This document shows, one piece after another, positions 1-5,750 of a DNA stretch of 5,904 nt (positions are counted from its first letter, which is position 1; the number at the start of each line of letters is the position of its first letter). The stretch covers positions 1 to 5,904 of the forward strand of contig DAONLM010000189.1 of NCBI GenBank assembly GCA_035406685.1, in the 5' to 3' direction. The notes under the pieces were generated by a model that was not told the origin of the DNA, searched no databases, and saw only the letters and a program-made list of their open reading frames with translations. Source of the DNA: DAONLM01 sp035406685 (lineage in GTDB: Bacteria; Spirochaetota; GWE2-31-10; MWDO01). Position numbers and translations under genes: made by a program.

Positions 1-81
1 AATCACAAAATTTTTGAGAAAATCCTTTACAAAATTTATGAAAAAAATTAAAAAATTTTGTCCAAAAATAAAATTGTGATT
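1..81. repeat. AT-rich nested inverted repeats in the ctpA leader
   Basis: AATCACAA at 1-8 is the exact reverse complement of TTGTGATT at 74-81. Inside it, ACAAAATTTTT at 5-15 is the exact reverse complement of AAAAATTTTGT at 51-61, and ACAAAATTT recurs in direct orientation at 29-37. The set lies upstream of the promoter at 109-137, so it could be an upstream regulator-binding region or the end of the preceding transcription unit. The DNA is so AT-rich that repeats of this length can arise by chance. The inner arms are pure A/T apart from one C or G, so no firm function is assigned. Confidence 0.3.
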
Positions 82-108
82 TAATCAAAATATTTACTAA
101 AATATTTT

Positions 109-137
109 TTGACAAAAAATAAAAAAATCTATATATA
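109..137 (+). promoter_or_regulatory. Probable sigma-70-type promoter for the ctpA unit
   Basis: A perfect -35 hexamer TTGACA lies at 109-114. After a 17-bp spacer comes TATATA at 132-137, within an alternating TA tract. A perfect TATAAT at 138-143 is also present but would need a 23-bp spacer. Transcription would start about 25-30 bases before the ATG at 172, giving a short leader that carries the Shine-Dalgarno sequence. Confidence 0.65.
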
Positions 138-158
138 TATAATAAAATAGTTAAATAT

Positions 159-166
159 AGAGGGAG
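159..166 (+). promoter_or_regulatory. Ribosome binding site of ctpA
   Basis: AGAGGGAG is purine-rich and similar to the anti-16S consensus. It ends five bases before the ATG at 172, which supports that start codon. Confidence 0.7.
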
Positions 167-171
167 AAAAA

Positions 172-1578
172 ATGAAATCAAAAGAGAGATTTATATGGAT
201 TTTAATTGTATTTGTATTATTAATAGCATCACTTCTTGGTATCTTTACTAAGAATGTTTTTGCTGGTAGCATATCGAGCGATTTTCCGAGTATGCAAAAA
301 TTTATTACTGTTTTAAATAGAATCAAGACAGATTATGTTGATGAAAGTAAGATTGACGAAAAGAAACTAATTAATGGTGCGATTAAGGGAATGCTTGATG
401 CTCTTGAAGATCCTCATACGACATATCTTTCAGAAAAAGATATGGAGGATATGCAGGATACAACAACTGGCAGTTTTGGTGGTGTTGGTATGATAATTCA
501 GGAAAAAGATGATTATATTGTTGTTGTAACTCCTATAGAAGACACTCCAGCCTATAGAAAAGGGATGAAGCCCGGAGATTTATTAATTTCTGTTGATGGA
601 AAATCATTAAAAGGTGTAAAGGTATCAGAGGCTGCAAAGATGTTAAGAGGAACACCTGGCACAACGGTTAAAGTAGAATTTATTAGAAATGATATGAAAT
701 ATGAAGTTGAATTTGTTAGAGCCAAAATCGATGTTCCTACTGTTAAATATGATATTATTAATAATAAATATGGTTATTTGAGAATAACACAGTTTACTGG
801 GACAACTGATTCCCATGTAAAAAAGGCTCTGGAAGAGTTTAATTCTAAAAAAAAGATAGAGGCAATTATAATTGATTTGAGATTTAATCCAGGAGGACTT
901 TTATCTCAGGCTATAAAAATAGCAGATATGTTTCAGGATGAAGGGGTCATAGTCTCTACAAAAGGTAGAAATTATCAAAATGAAGTATGGAAAGCATCAA
1001 AATTTGATACTCTTTTAAGTAATGATGTAAAAATAGTCGTCCTTGTTGATGGTGGCTCTGCCAGTGCTTCCGAAATATTTGCTGGTGCTATTAAAGATCA
1101 TAATAGAGGTATATTGGTTGGAGAGAAGACGTTTGGTAAAGGTTCTGTTCAGACAATTGTCCCATTGGGTAAAGATGGATTTAAGATTACCATTGCCAAA
1201 TATTATACACCAGCGGACATCTCTATAGAAGGTGTTGGGATTCAGCCAGATGTAGAGGTTAAAGATATTACTTTAACAGATGAAGAACTTGTATTCTTTA
1301 AAAAATTGCTAAAAGATAAGATAGTTGAAAATTATATTAAGAAAAATTCTAACCCAACAAAACTTGAAATTGAATCTTATGCAAAGGAGATAATTCAGAA
1401 AGGATATTTAATAAATATTGACTATTTGAAAAGATATATTAAGAAAGAGGCTGAATTTGATGATGAAAAGAGACCGGTATACGATTTAGAATATGATATT
1501 CAATTACAAAAATGTGTTGATATTCTTGATAAAAATTTGATAGAATATAGAGATGGAAAATATTATTTAAAAAAATAA
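172..1578 (+). CDS. ctpA: C-terminal processing peptidase (S41 family, CtpA/Prc type)
   Basis: This is a serine endoprotease of the tail-specific/carboxyl-terminal processing family, which trims or degrades envelope proteins from their C-termini outside the inner membrane. The 468-residue length is normal for the family. Residues 7-25 form a hydrophobic N-terminal segment, an uncleaved anchor or a signal peptide with a possible cut near V-F-A-G (29-32). A helical N-terminal domain covers about 38-98. A PDZ domain runs from about 102 to 172, with the carboxylate-binding loop F-G-G-V-G-M and the K-P-G-D-L-L motif at 133-138. The catalytic domain covers about 180-365. The S-A-S-A-S-E-I motif at 296-302 contains the predicted nucleophile S298. 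The general base K323 lies 25 residues on in F-G-K-G-S-V-Q, with Q327 four residues later; this spacing matches the Ser-Lys-Gln arrangement of characterised family members. The roughly 100-residue C-terminal tail ends with the usual D-x-Q-L-Q-K helix (493-498 region of the family; here near residue 442). It has its own promoter and probably shares a transcript with the gene at 1596. In Borrelia an orthologue matures outer membrane proteins. The substrate here is unknown. Confidence 0.95.
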   Translation: MKSKERFIWILIVFVLLIASLLGIFTKNVFAGSISSDFPSMQKFITVLNRIKTDYVDESKIDEKKLINGAIKGMLDALEDPHTTYLSEKDMEDMQDTTTGSFGGVGMIIQEKDDYIVVVTPIEDTPAYRKGMKPGDLLISVDGKSLKGVKVSEAAKMLRGTPGTTVKVEFIRNDMKYEVEFVRAKIDVPTVKYDIINNKYGYLRITQFTGTTDSHVKKALEEFNSKKKIEAIIIDLRFNPGGLLSQAIKIADMFQDEGVIVSTKGRNYQNEVWKASKFDTLLSNDVKIVVLVDGGSASASEIFAGAIKDHNRGILVGEKTFGKGSVQTIVPLGKDGFKITIAKYYTPADISIEGVGIQPDVEVKDITLTDEELVFFKKLLKDKIVENYIKKNSNPTKLEIESYAKEIIQKGYLINIDYLKRYIKKEAEFDDEKRPVYDLEYDIQLQKCVDILDKNLIEYRDGKYYLKK

Positions 1579-1595
1579 TAAGTGGACTGATTTAG

Positions 1596-2426
1596 ATGAT
1601 AAAATTTAGATTTATATTAATTATCTTTTTATTTACAGGTTTTATGCTTGCAGCAAAAGAATTTGAGATAACTAATTTCTTCTCGCAAAAAGAAATTGAT
1701 TTCGTGCAAAATGAGAATATTATTTCAAGAATGTATGTAAAATATAATGCAAGAAATGAAAATACAGATGAGAAAATTCTTTTGCCTGCAAGCAAATATA
1801 TAAAAGAAGAGTATTATAGTTATGAGATTTTAACAGATGAAAAGGCTTTTATCCCTTATAATATCGATAGTGAAAAAGATAGATTAAGATTTTATAATAT
1901 TTTGCTTTCATATTCAAAATTAAGTGGAATGAAATATTATTCAAGAAGGGATAAAAAGATCCAGCAATTTATTAAAAATGCTTATAGAATAGATATAAAC
2001 ACTGGTAAGAAGATAGCAGATATAGAAGAGGGTAGGGTTAAAGAATATTCAATAAATTATTTTGTTCAACATGACAACAGGCTTGGTTCTCTAACATTTA
2101 AGAGTGAAATTTATAATGACGGAAATAATTTTGTTATGATAAATACCTCTTTAACTCCTGTATCGTATGGTTTTATAAAAATTAATGATAAAGAAGAATA
2201 TACGATTATTAGTTTTTTTATTTATGATAATGAAAAAAAAGGATTTTATTATTATGCATGTCAATGTTTGAGATTTAAAATCGATTTTTTATTAAAGAAT
2301 GGTACAATAAGCCCTACTACTTTCTCTAATAGACTAAGAGCTGCAACTGTTCATCTTGCAAATTTATTGGGGCTTTCATGGGAGAATAAGTTAAATCCAT
2401 GGAGTGGTAAGTTTGATAGTTATTGA
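1596..2426 (+). CDS. Secreted protein of unknown function, possibly DUF6675-like
   Basis: This is a 276-residue protein with a clear export signal: a short basic start (M-I-K-F-R-F), a hydrophobic stretch at about 7-18 and a possible signal peptidase I site near L-A-A at 18-20. There is no lipobox Cys, so it is probably released into the periplasm or exported further. The mature part is hydrophilic and mixed alpha/beta, rich in Tyr, Lys and Asn. Segments worth noting are G-M-K-Y-Y-S-R-R at 111-118, Y-G-F-I at 191-194, a pair of cysteines C222 and C224, and F-S-N-R-L at 243-247 in a C-terminal helix that ends L-N-P-W. From memory, these resemble the spirochaete family DUF6675; a profile search would decide this. 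The gene starts 17 bp after ctpA with only a weak Shine-Dalgarno (AGTGGA, 1581-1586, nine bases before ATG), so co-transcription and perhaps translational coupling are likely. A role as partner or substrate of the protease is a guess from proximity. Confidence 0.85.
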   Translation: MIKFRFILIIFLFTGFMLAAKEFEITNFFSQKEIDFVQNENIISRMYVKYNARNENTDEKILLPASKYIKEEYYSYEILTDEKAFIPYNIDSEKDRLRFYNILLSYSKLSGMKYYSRRDKKIQQFIKNAYRIDINTGKKIADIEEGRVKEYSINYFVQHDNRLGSLTFKSEIYNDGNNFVMINTSLTPVSYGFIKINDKEEYTIISFFIYDNEKKGFYYYACQCLRFKIDFLLKNGTISPTTFSNRLRAATVHLANLLGLSWENKLNPWSGKFDSY

Positions 2427-2461
2427 AAATTTTTAAAGTTGAATTGTTAAAATACCGAAAA

Positions 2462-2489
2462 TTTTAAGAAAAATAGAATATATTATAAT
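2462..2489 (+). promoter_or_regulatory. Possible promoter before the 2513 gene
   Basis: A perfect TATAAT lies at 2484-2489 in the 86-bp gap between genes. The best match at the -35 distance is only TTTTAA at 2462-2467 (16-bp spacer), which is poor. No convincing terminator precedes it, so read-through from the ctpA unit is equally possible. Confidence 0.35.
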
Positions 2490-2492
2490 TAA

Positions 2493-2498
2493 GAGAGG
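2493..2498 (+). promoter_or_regulatory. Distant ribosome binding site of the 2513 gene
   Basis: GAGAGG is the only purine-rich match upstream of the ATG at 2513, and it sits 14 bases away, longer than the usual 5-9. An in-frame TAA at 2507-2509 excludes any start between them, and the next in-frame Met is about 130 codons in. The 2513 start therefore stands, but translation may be weak or depend on leader folding. Confidence 0.5.
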
Positions 2499-2512
2499 TT
2501 TTTACTTAATTA

Positions 2513-4063
2513 ATGAATATTTTTACATACTTAAAGCATCTTATTACCGGTGATACAGAAGGTTTATTAAAATTAAGGGAATTAAATCTTATCTATAAAC
2601 AGTTTAAATCTTCAAAATATAAATTTATAACAAAAGACAAGACTTTAACTCAACTTTTTTTGAATAAAATATATTCTCTTTATATTAATGTGCTATCTTT
2701 TAAACCATTGCTTGAAGCAACAATTTTTAACAGTGATGAGAAAAGAGCGCAGTTGTTTCTTGCTTATCTTATAGAATCAAATGCCCCATCTGAAATAGTA
2801 AAGAAGAAAGAGAAATTTGCCAAAGAATATATTTGGCAAAAAATTGTAGAGAGTGATAATCCTAATAAATTGATTAAAGATATTGAAGAAGAATTTAAAA
2901 TGTATAGAAATTATTTTACAAAATATAATATGCCTAAATTTGAGGCAGAATATCAAATGCTTTATAAGTTATACAATTTAGCAACTTTTAATTTTGAACA
3001 ATTTTTCTCAAAATTTGATCCCTCTTTTTCTCCTTCGTCTGGCATGGCTCCAAATTATGCACCTGTTAATGGGATGGATTTATTAAATGAATTAAAGGAT
3101 CTCTATTTTTTAATTGCCTCTCTTCCTCAAAAGGTGGATGTAACTAATTCTCTTAATAGATTAAATAATCGTATAAATGAGGAGAACGCTAAAAATCTTA
3201 CAAAATCCCAGATTACTGCTATTAATAATATATATAAAATGATCTCTGATGAATTATCTTCTGATAGACTTTTTAATTTATGCAAATTTATTTCAGAGGA
3301 TTTAAAATTAAAGATACCAGTTGAATTTAAACAGGTAAGTATTCTTGATAAATTTAGAAAAGAGATAGAAGAGAGATTTTTAAAGACAAAAGATATGGTA
3401 CTTGAGAAATATTCTGAACAATCACTACTTGCAGATATAAGAGCTTTATTTAAGAATAAAGAATTATTAAAAATAAATGGTTATACTGATGAATTAATGA
3501 ATTCATTAGAAGCTAATAACTTTGACGCTATTTCTGGAATTCAGGCTTTTAGAATAACAAAAACATTCTTATTTGAAAATTATGAGCATGAAATTAAAGA
3601 GGTAATAAATACTCTTATTCTTGAAAGTTTTTTTAATGAAAAAGAGTATCAAACAGAATTTTCAAATGTTTTTTTTGCTGTAAATGAATTTAAAGACAAT
3701 TTTTCATCCCAGGAAGAATTAATTGCAAATTCTCCAAGTTATTCTTTTAGAGTTTTGCAGACATTTTTGCTTAAAAGTTCAAATAGTAATGATGCAAAAG
3801 TAAAAAAAATAATTGAAGTGATAAATGAAAAGATTTATAATATTAATAAAAAGTCTGGCGAATTATTTTATGCTCTCGGTAATAAAATATATGAGGTTTT
3901 ACAGGATTATAAGAGTCAAAAGCCAGTAAGAATAAGTAATATTAAAACAATAAGAGGTGTTCAAAATAGAGAATTTATAAATCAGTTGTTACAGGGTTAT
4001 AATGATATTGCTAAATATATAAAGATAATTAAAAATTTTGTTACAATCGGAACAAAAAAATAA
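2513..4063 (+). CDS. Large helical cytoplasmic protein of unknown function, possibly DUF5312-like
   Basis: This 516-residue protein has no signal peptide and no convincing membrane segment, so it should be cytoplasmic. It is very rich in Lys, Glu, Phe, Asn and Leu and looks almost wholly alpha-helical. An N-terminal helical part (about 1-165) is separated from the rest by a Pro/Ser/Gly/Asn-rich linker at about 169-188. A region with amphipathic, coiled-coil-like character follows (about 190-310). The C-terminal part (about 330-516) contains E-S-F-F-N-E-K at 371-377, I-S-N-I-K-T-I-R-G at 474-482 and N-R-E-F-I-N-Q-L-L at 485-493. I see no nucleotide-binding loop, catalytic motif or DNA-binding motif. 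The pattern of the C-terminal blocks recalls an uncharacterised spirochaete family that I believe is DUF5312; this is recollection, not a search. It stands between an envelope protease unit and a solute-binding lipoprotein, and neither neighbour explains it. The reading frame is intact and codon use matches its neighbours. Confidence 0.85.
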   Translation: MNIFTYLKHLITGDTEGLLKLRELNLIYKQFKSSKYKFITKDKTLTQLFLNKIYSLYINVLSFKPLLEATIFNSDEKRAQLFLAYLIESNAPSEIVKKKEKFAKEYIWQKIVESDNPNKLIKDIEEEFKMYRNYFTKYNMPKFEAEYQMLYKLYNLATFNFEQFFSKFDPSFSPSSGMAPNYAPVNGMDLLNELKDLYFLIASLPQKVDVTNSLNRLNNRINEENAKNLTKSQITAINNIYKMISDELSSDRLFNLCKFISEDLKLKIPVEFKQVSILDKFRKEIEERFLKTKDMVLEKYSEQSLLADIRALFKNKELLKINGYTDELMNSLEANNFDAISGIQAFRITKTFLFENYEHEIKEVINTLILESFFNEKEYQTEFSNVFFAVNEFKDNFSSQEELIANSPSYSFRVLQTFLLKSSNSNDAKVKKIIEVINEKIYNINKKSGELFYALGNKIYEVLQDYKSQKPVRISNIKTIRGVQNREFINQLLQGYNDIAKYIKIIKNFVTIGTKK

Positions 4064-4101
4064 CTTTGTATAAAACAAAAATTGTATTTTTTAGCAGCGG
4101 C

Positions 4102-4120
4102 ATATCTTTCTGTTAGATAT
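4102..4120. repeat. Short inverted repeat in the spacer before the binding-protein gene
   Basis: ATATCT at 4102-4107 pairs with AGATAT at 4115-4120 around a seven-base loop (TTCTGTT). No T-run follows, so it is not an intrinsic terminator for the preceding gene. It may be part of an operator region or chance. Confidence 0.25.
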
Positions 4121-4128
4121 AAATATTC

Positions 4129-4161
4129 TCTTGCAAGATACAGAACTTAAATAATTGCAAT
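4129..4161. promoter_or_regulatory. Candidate paired operator (two TTGCAA-centred palindromes)
   Basis: TCTTGCAAGA at 4129-4138 is a perfect 10-bp palindrome and ATTGCAAT at 4154-4161 a perfect 8-bp palindrome. Both share the core TTGCAA, and their centres are 24 bp apart, a little over two helical turns. They lie 36-68 bases upstream of the -35 box of the binding-protein gene. GC-centred palindromes suit dimeric sugar-responsive regulators, but no regulator gene is in the window and the assignment is inference. Confidence 0.35.
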
Positions 4162-4196
4162 AATTTTTATGATAAGCTAAAATTTAAAATTCTTAT

Positions 4197-4224
4197 TTGA
4201 CATTTTTTAAATATTTAATATAAT
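4197..4224 (+). promoter_or_regulatory. Strong sigma-70-type promoter of the binding-protein gene
   Basis: A perfect -35 TTGACA at 4197-4202 and a perfect -10 TATAAT at 4219-4224 are separated by 16 bp. Transcription would begin about 30 bases before the ATG at 4262. Both hexamers match consensus, so strong expression is expected, as is usual for solute-binding lipoproteins. Confidence 0.8.
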
Positions 4225-4246
4225 ATAAACAAAAAATTAAATATTT

Positions 4247-4253
4247 AAGGAGG
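4247..4253 (+). promoter_or_regulatory. Ribosome binding site of the binding-protein gene
   Basis: AAGGAGG is a full consensus Shine-Dalgarno, eight bases before the ATG at 4262. It is the best such site in the window and fixes this start. Confidence 0.85.
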
Positions 4254-4261
4254 ATTTCTTT

Positions 4262-5512
4262 ATGAAAAAAGGATTTTTTTTGTACGTATTAGTGGTGATT
4301 TTTAGTTTTACACTATTTTTTGGGTGTAAAGTAGCAAAATCAAAACCAGTTAAACTTCATCTTTTCCATTACAAACAGGAGATAGTAAATGAATTGAATG
4401 AAATCGCTCTTGCTTTCAGTCAAAAATATCCAGAAATAAGTATTGAATGCGAAACAATTCCAAATGATGCTCAGACAGTATTAAAGACAAGGCTTACCTC
4501 TGGAGAGGCACCAGATATAATGATGCTTCAATCATATTCAACTGTTCAGGAATATGCTAAGGCTGGCTGGCTTTTAGACATTACCAAAGAGCCTTTTATG
4601 GAAAGAATAGTGGATGGAGCAAAGAATGCTGTTAAATATAACAATGCATTGTATGCTCTACCGATGGATATGGCTGGGATTGGTGTTGTATACAATAAGC
4701 AAATATTTAAAGATCTTGGCTTAAATATTCCGACTACTTTTGATGAACTAAAGAAAGTATGTGAGACAATCAATAAAAATGGGAAAATCCCATTTTCTCT
4801 TTCTATAAAAGATAACTGGCCATTGGGACATTTCTACTCAATGATCCACACTGGCTTGGTTGGTGATAAATTATTTGACTGGCTCAAAGATATGGATGAA
4901 GGAAAAGGGTCATTCAAGAGTCCTGCTGATATGGATTATGCCTTTATGATATTTGATTTTTATAAGTCTCAGGGTGGACCACAGGCAATGAGTATGACCT
5001 ATAATGATCAGACAGCAAACTTTGCCTCTGGTAAATATGCAATGATGGTTCAGGGACTCTGGGCTTATGGAAATTCTAAAAAATTAAATCCTAACTTAGA
5101 TGCTGGATTCTTTCCATTCCCATTTTCTAATGATCCAGAAAAGAATAAATTATATGTAGATACAGACTCAACACTTGCTATTTCTGCTACTTCAAGCCCA
5201 GAAAAAATAGAGGCTGCTAAGAAATTTTTTGATTTCTTAACAAGCCCAGAAGGTGTAGAATTATGGGTAACAAAATGTAAATTAATCCCGACAGTAAAAG
5301 GTTCAAAAGTCGATAGTATGGATCCACCTTTTCAGGATCTTATGAAATATATCAACGAAGGAAAGATTATGCCTTGGGCATTCTCTATGTGGCCCACTAC
5401 TGTATTTGAAGAATCTAAAAAGACCATGCAAGAGTATTATAGCAAACAAAAGACAAAAGATGAAGTTATTAACTATCTTGACTCTCTCTGGAAAAAGGCA
5501 AGAGGATTATAA
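4262..5512 (+). CDS. ABC transporter substrate-binding lipoprotein, carbohydrate type (UgpB/MalE/MsmE-like)
   Basis: This is an extracytoplasmic solute-binding protein of the bacterial family 1 class, 416 residues, the usual size. It should be lipid-anchored outside the inner membrane, bind a sugar or glycoside and deliver it to a two-permease ABC importer. The N-terminus has K2 and K3, a hydrophobic stretch at 5-20 and the lipobox L-F-F-G-C with C22 as the acylated residue. Phe at -3 is unusual for most bacteria but allowed in spirochaetes. Family hallmarks follow: a first lobe beginning K-L-H-L-F-H near 31, T-R-L-T-S-G-E-A-P-D-I at 76-86, and Y-A-L-P-M-D near 131-136. Later come F-A-S-G-K-Y-A-M-M at 254-262, A-A-K-K-F-F-D-F-L at 318-326 and S-P-E-G at 328-331. 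Tryptophans at 186, 267, 372 and 377 are candidates for stacking on a sugar ring. The exact ligand cannot be told. It has its own strong promoter and is closed by a terminator, and no permease or ATPase gene lies in the window. Confidence 0.92.
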   Translation: MKKGFFLYVLVVIFSFTLFFGCKVAKSKPVKLHLFHYKQEIVNELNEIALAFSQKYPEISIECETIPNDAQTVLKTRLTSGEAPDIMMLQSYSTVQEYAKAGWLLDITKEPFMERIVDGAKNAVKYNNALYALPMDMAGIGVVYNKQIFKDLGLNIPTTFDELKKVCETINKNGKIPFSLSIKDNWPLGHFYSMIHTGLVGDKLFDWLKDMDEGKGSFKSPADMDYAFMIFDFYKSQGGPQAMSMTYNDQTANFASGKYAMMVQGLWAYGNSKKLNPNLDAGFFPFPFSNDPEKNKLYVDTDSTLAISATSSPEKIEAAKKFFDFLTSPEGVELWVTKCKLIPTVKGSKVDSMDPPFQDLMKYINEGKIMPWAFSMWPTTVFEESKKTMQEYYSKQKTKDEVINYLDSLWKKARGL

Positions 5513-5536
5513 TTAGCATTTTTATATTAAAATTTT

Positions 5537-5568
5537 AATAGGCTCTTTGAAAAAAGAGCCTATTTTTT
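5537..5568 (+). terminator. Strong Rho-independent terminator after the binding-protein gene
   Basis: AATAGGCTCTTT at 5537-5548 pairs perfectly with AAAGAGCCTATT at 5553-5564 around a GAAA tetraloop, giving a 12-bp stem. A run of six T at 5563-5568 follows. It lies 24 bases after the stop codon. The sequence on the other side of the stem gives no U-run for the minus strand, so it works in the plus direction only. Confidence 0.92.
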
Positions 5569-5743
5569 ATTATTAAAGAAGAGATATATTATTAAAATGC
5601 CTAATTGAATGTAGAGTAAAAATCTATAAGTTTTTTTTAAGTGTTTTTAAATATAGAATAAATACAGACTTATCCTGATGTAGATTTTATATAAGAGTAA
5701 TAAAAAGATAAAATTAAAATAAATTTATAAAAGTTGGATGTTT
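5569..5743. other. Very AT-rich non-coding spacer
   Basis: No open frame of useful length is present on either strand. Hand count gives about 17% GC over 5581-5760, clearly below the coding parts. It holds an eight-T run near 5631-5638 and a CCTGATGTAGA element at 5674-5684 that partly repeats CCTGATCGATGTAGA at 5806-5820. No promoter with both hexamers was found. Confidence 0.6.
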
Positions 5744-5750
5744 TTATAAA
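5724..5750 (-). terminator. Possible AT-only hairpin at the 3' end of the minus-strand gene
   Basis: TTTATAAAA at 5724-5732 pairs perfectly with TTTTATAAA at 5742-5750 around a nine-base loop (GTTGGATGT). On the minus strand the stem is followed by a T-rich stretch (ATTTATTTTAATTTT). It overlaps the stop codon of the minus-strand frame, where a terminator could lie, but a stem with no G-C pairs is weak and the region is AT-rich enough for chance. Confidence 0.25.

Noticed and set aside
129..326. Minus-strand open frame of 65 codons at the ctpA start
   Set aside because: It lies antisense to the promoter and signal region of a well-supported gene, and its low-complexity peptide looks like a reverse-complement shadow.
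1043..1228. Plus-strand 61-codon frame inside ctpA
   Set aside because: It overlaps the conserved catalytic region in another frame; the family motifs fix the ctpA frame.
1592..1795. Minus-strand 67-codon frame over the start of the secreted-protein gene
   Set aside because: Antisense to the signal peptide; hydrophobic content mirrors the coding strand and there is no ribosome site.
2431..2452. TTTTAA/TTAAAA inverted repeat after the secreted-protein gene
   Set aside because: Six A-T pairs with a ten-base loop and no following T-run; expected by chance in this composition.
4065..4096. Possible terminator after the 516-residue gene (TTTGT/ACAAA and ACAA/TTGT stems before a T-run)
   Set aside because: Stems are only four or five base pairs and mostly A-T, so they would not be stable enough to call.
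4546..4773. Minus-strand 75-codon frame inside the binding-protein gene
   Set aside because: Antisense to conserved binding-protein motifs, with no independent coding signs.
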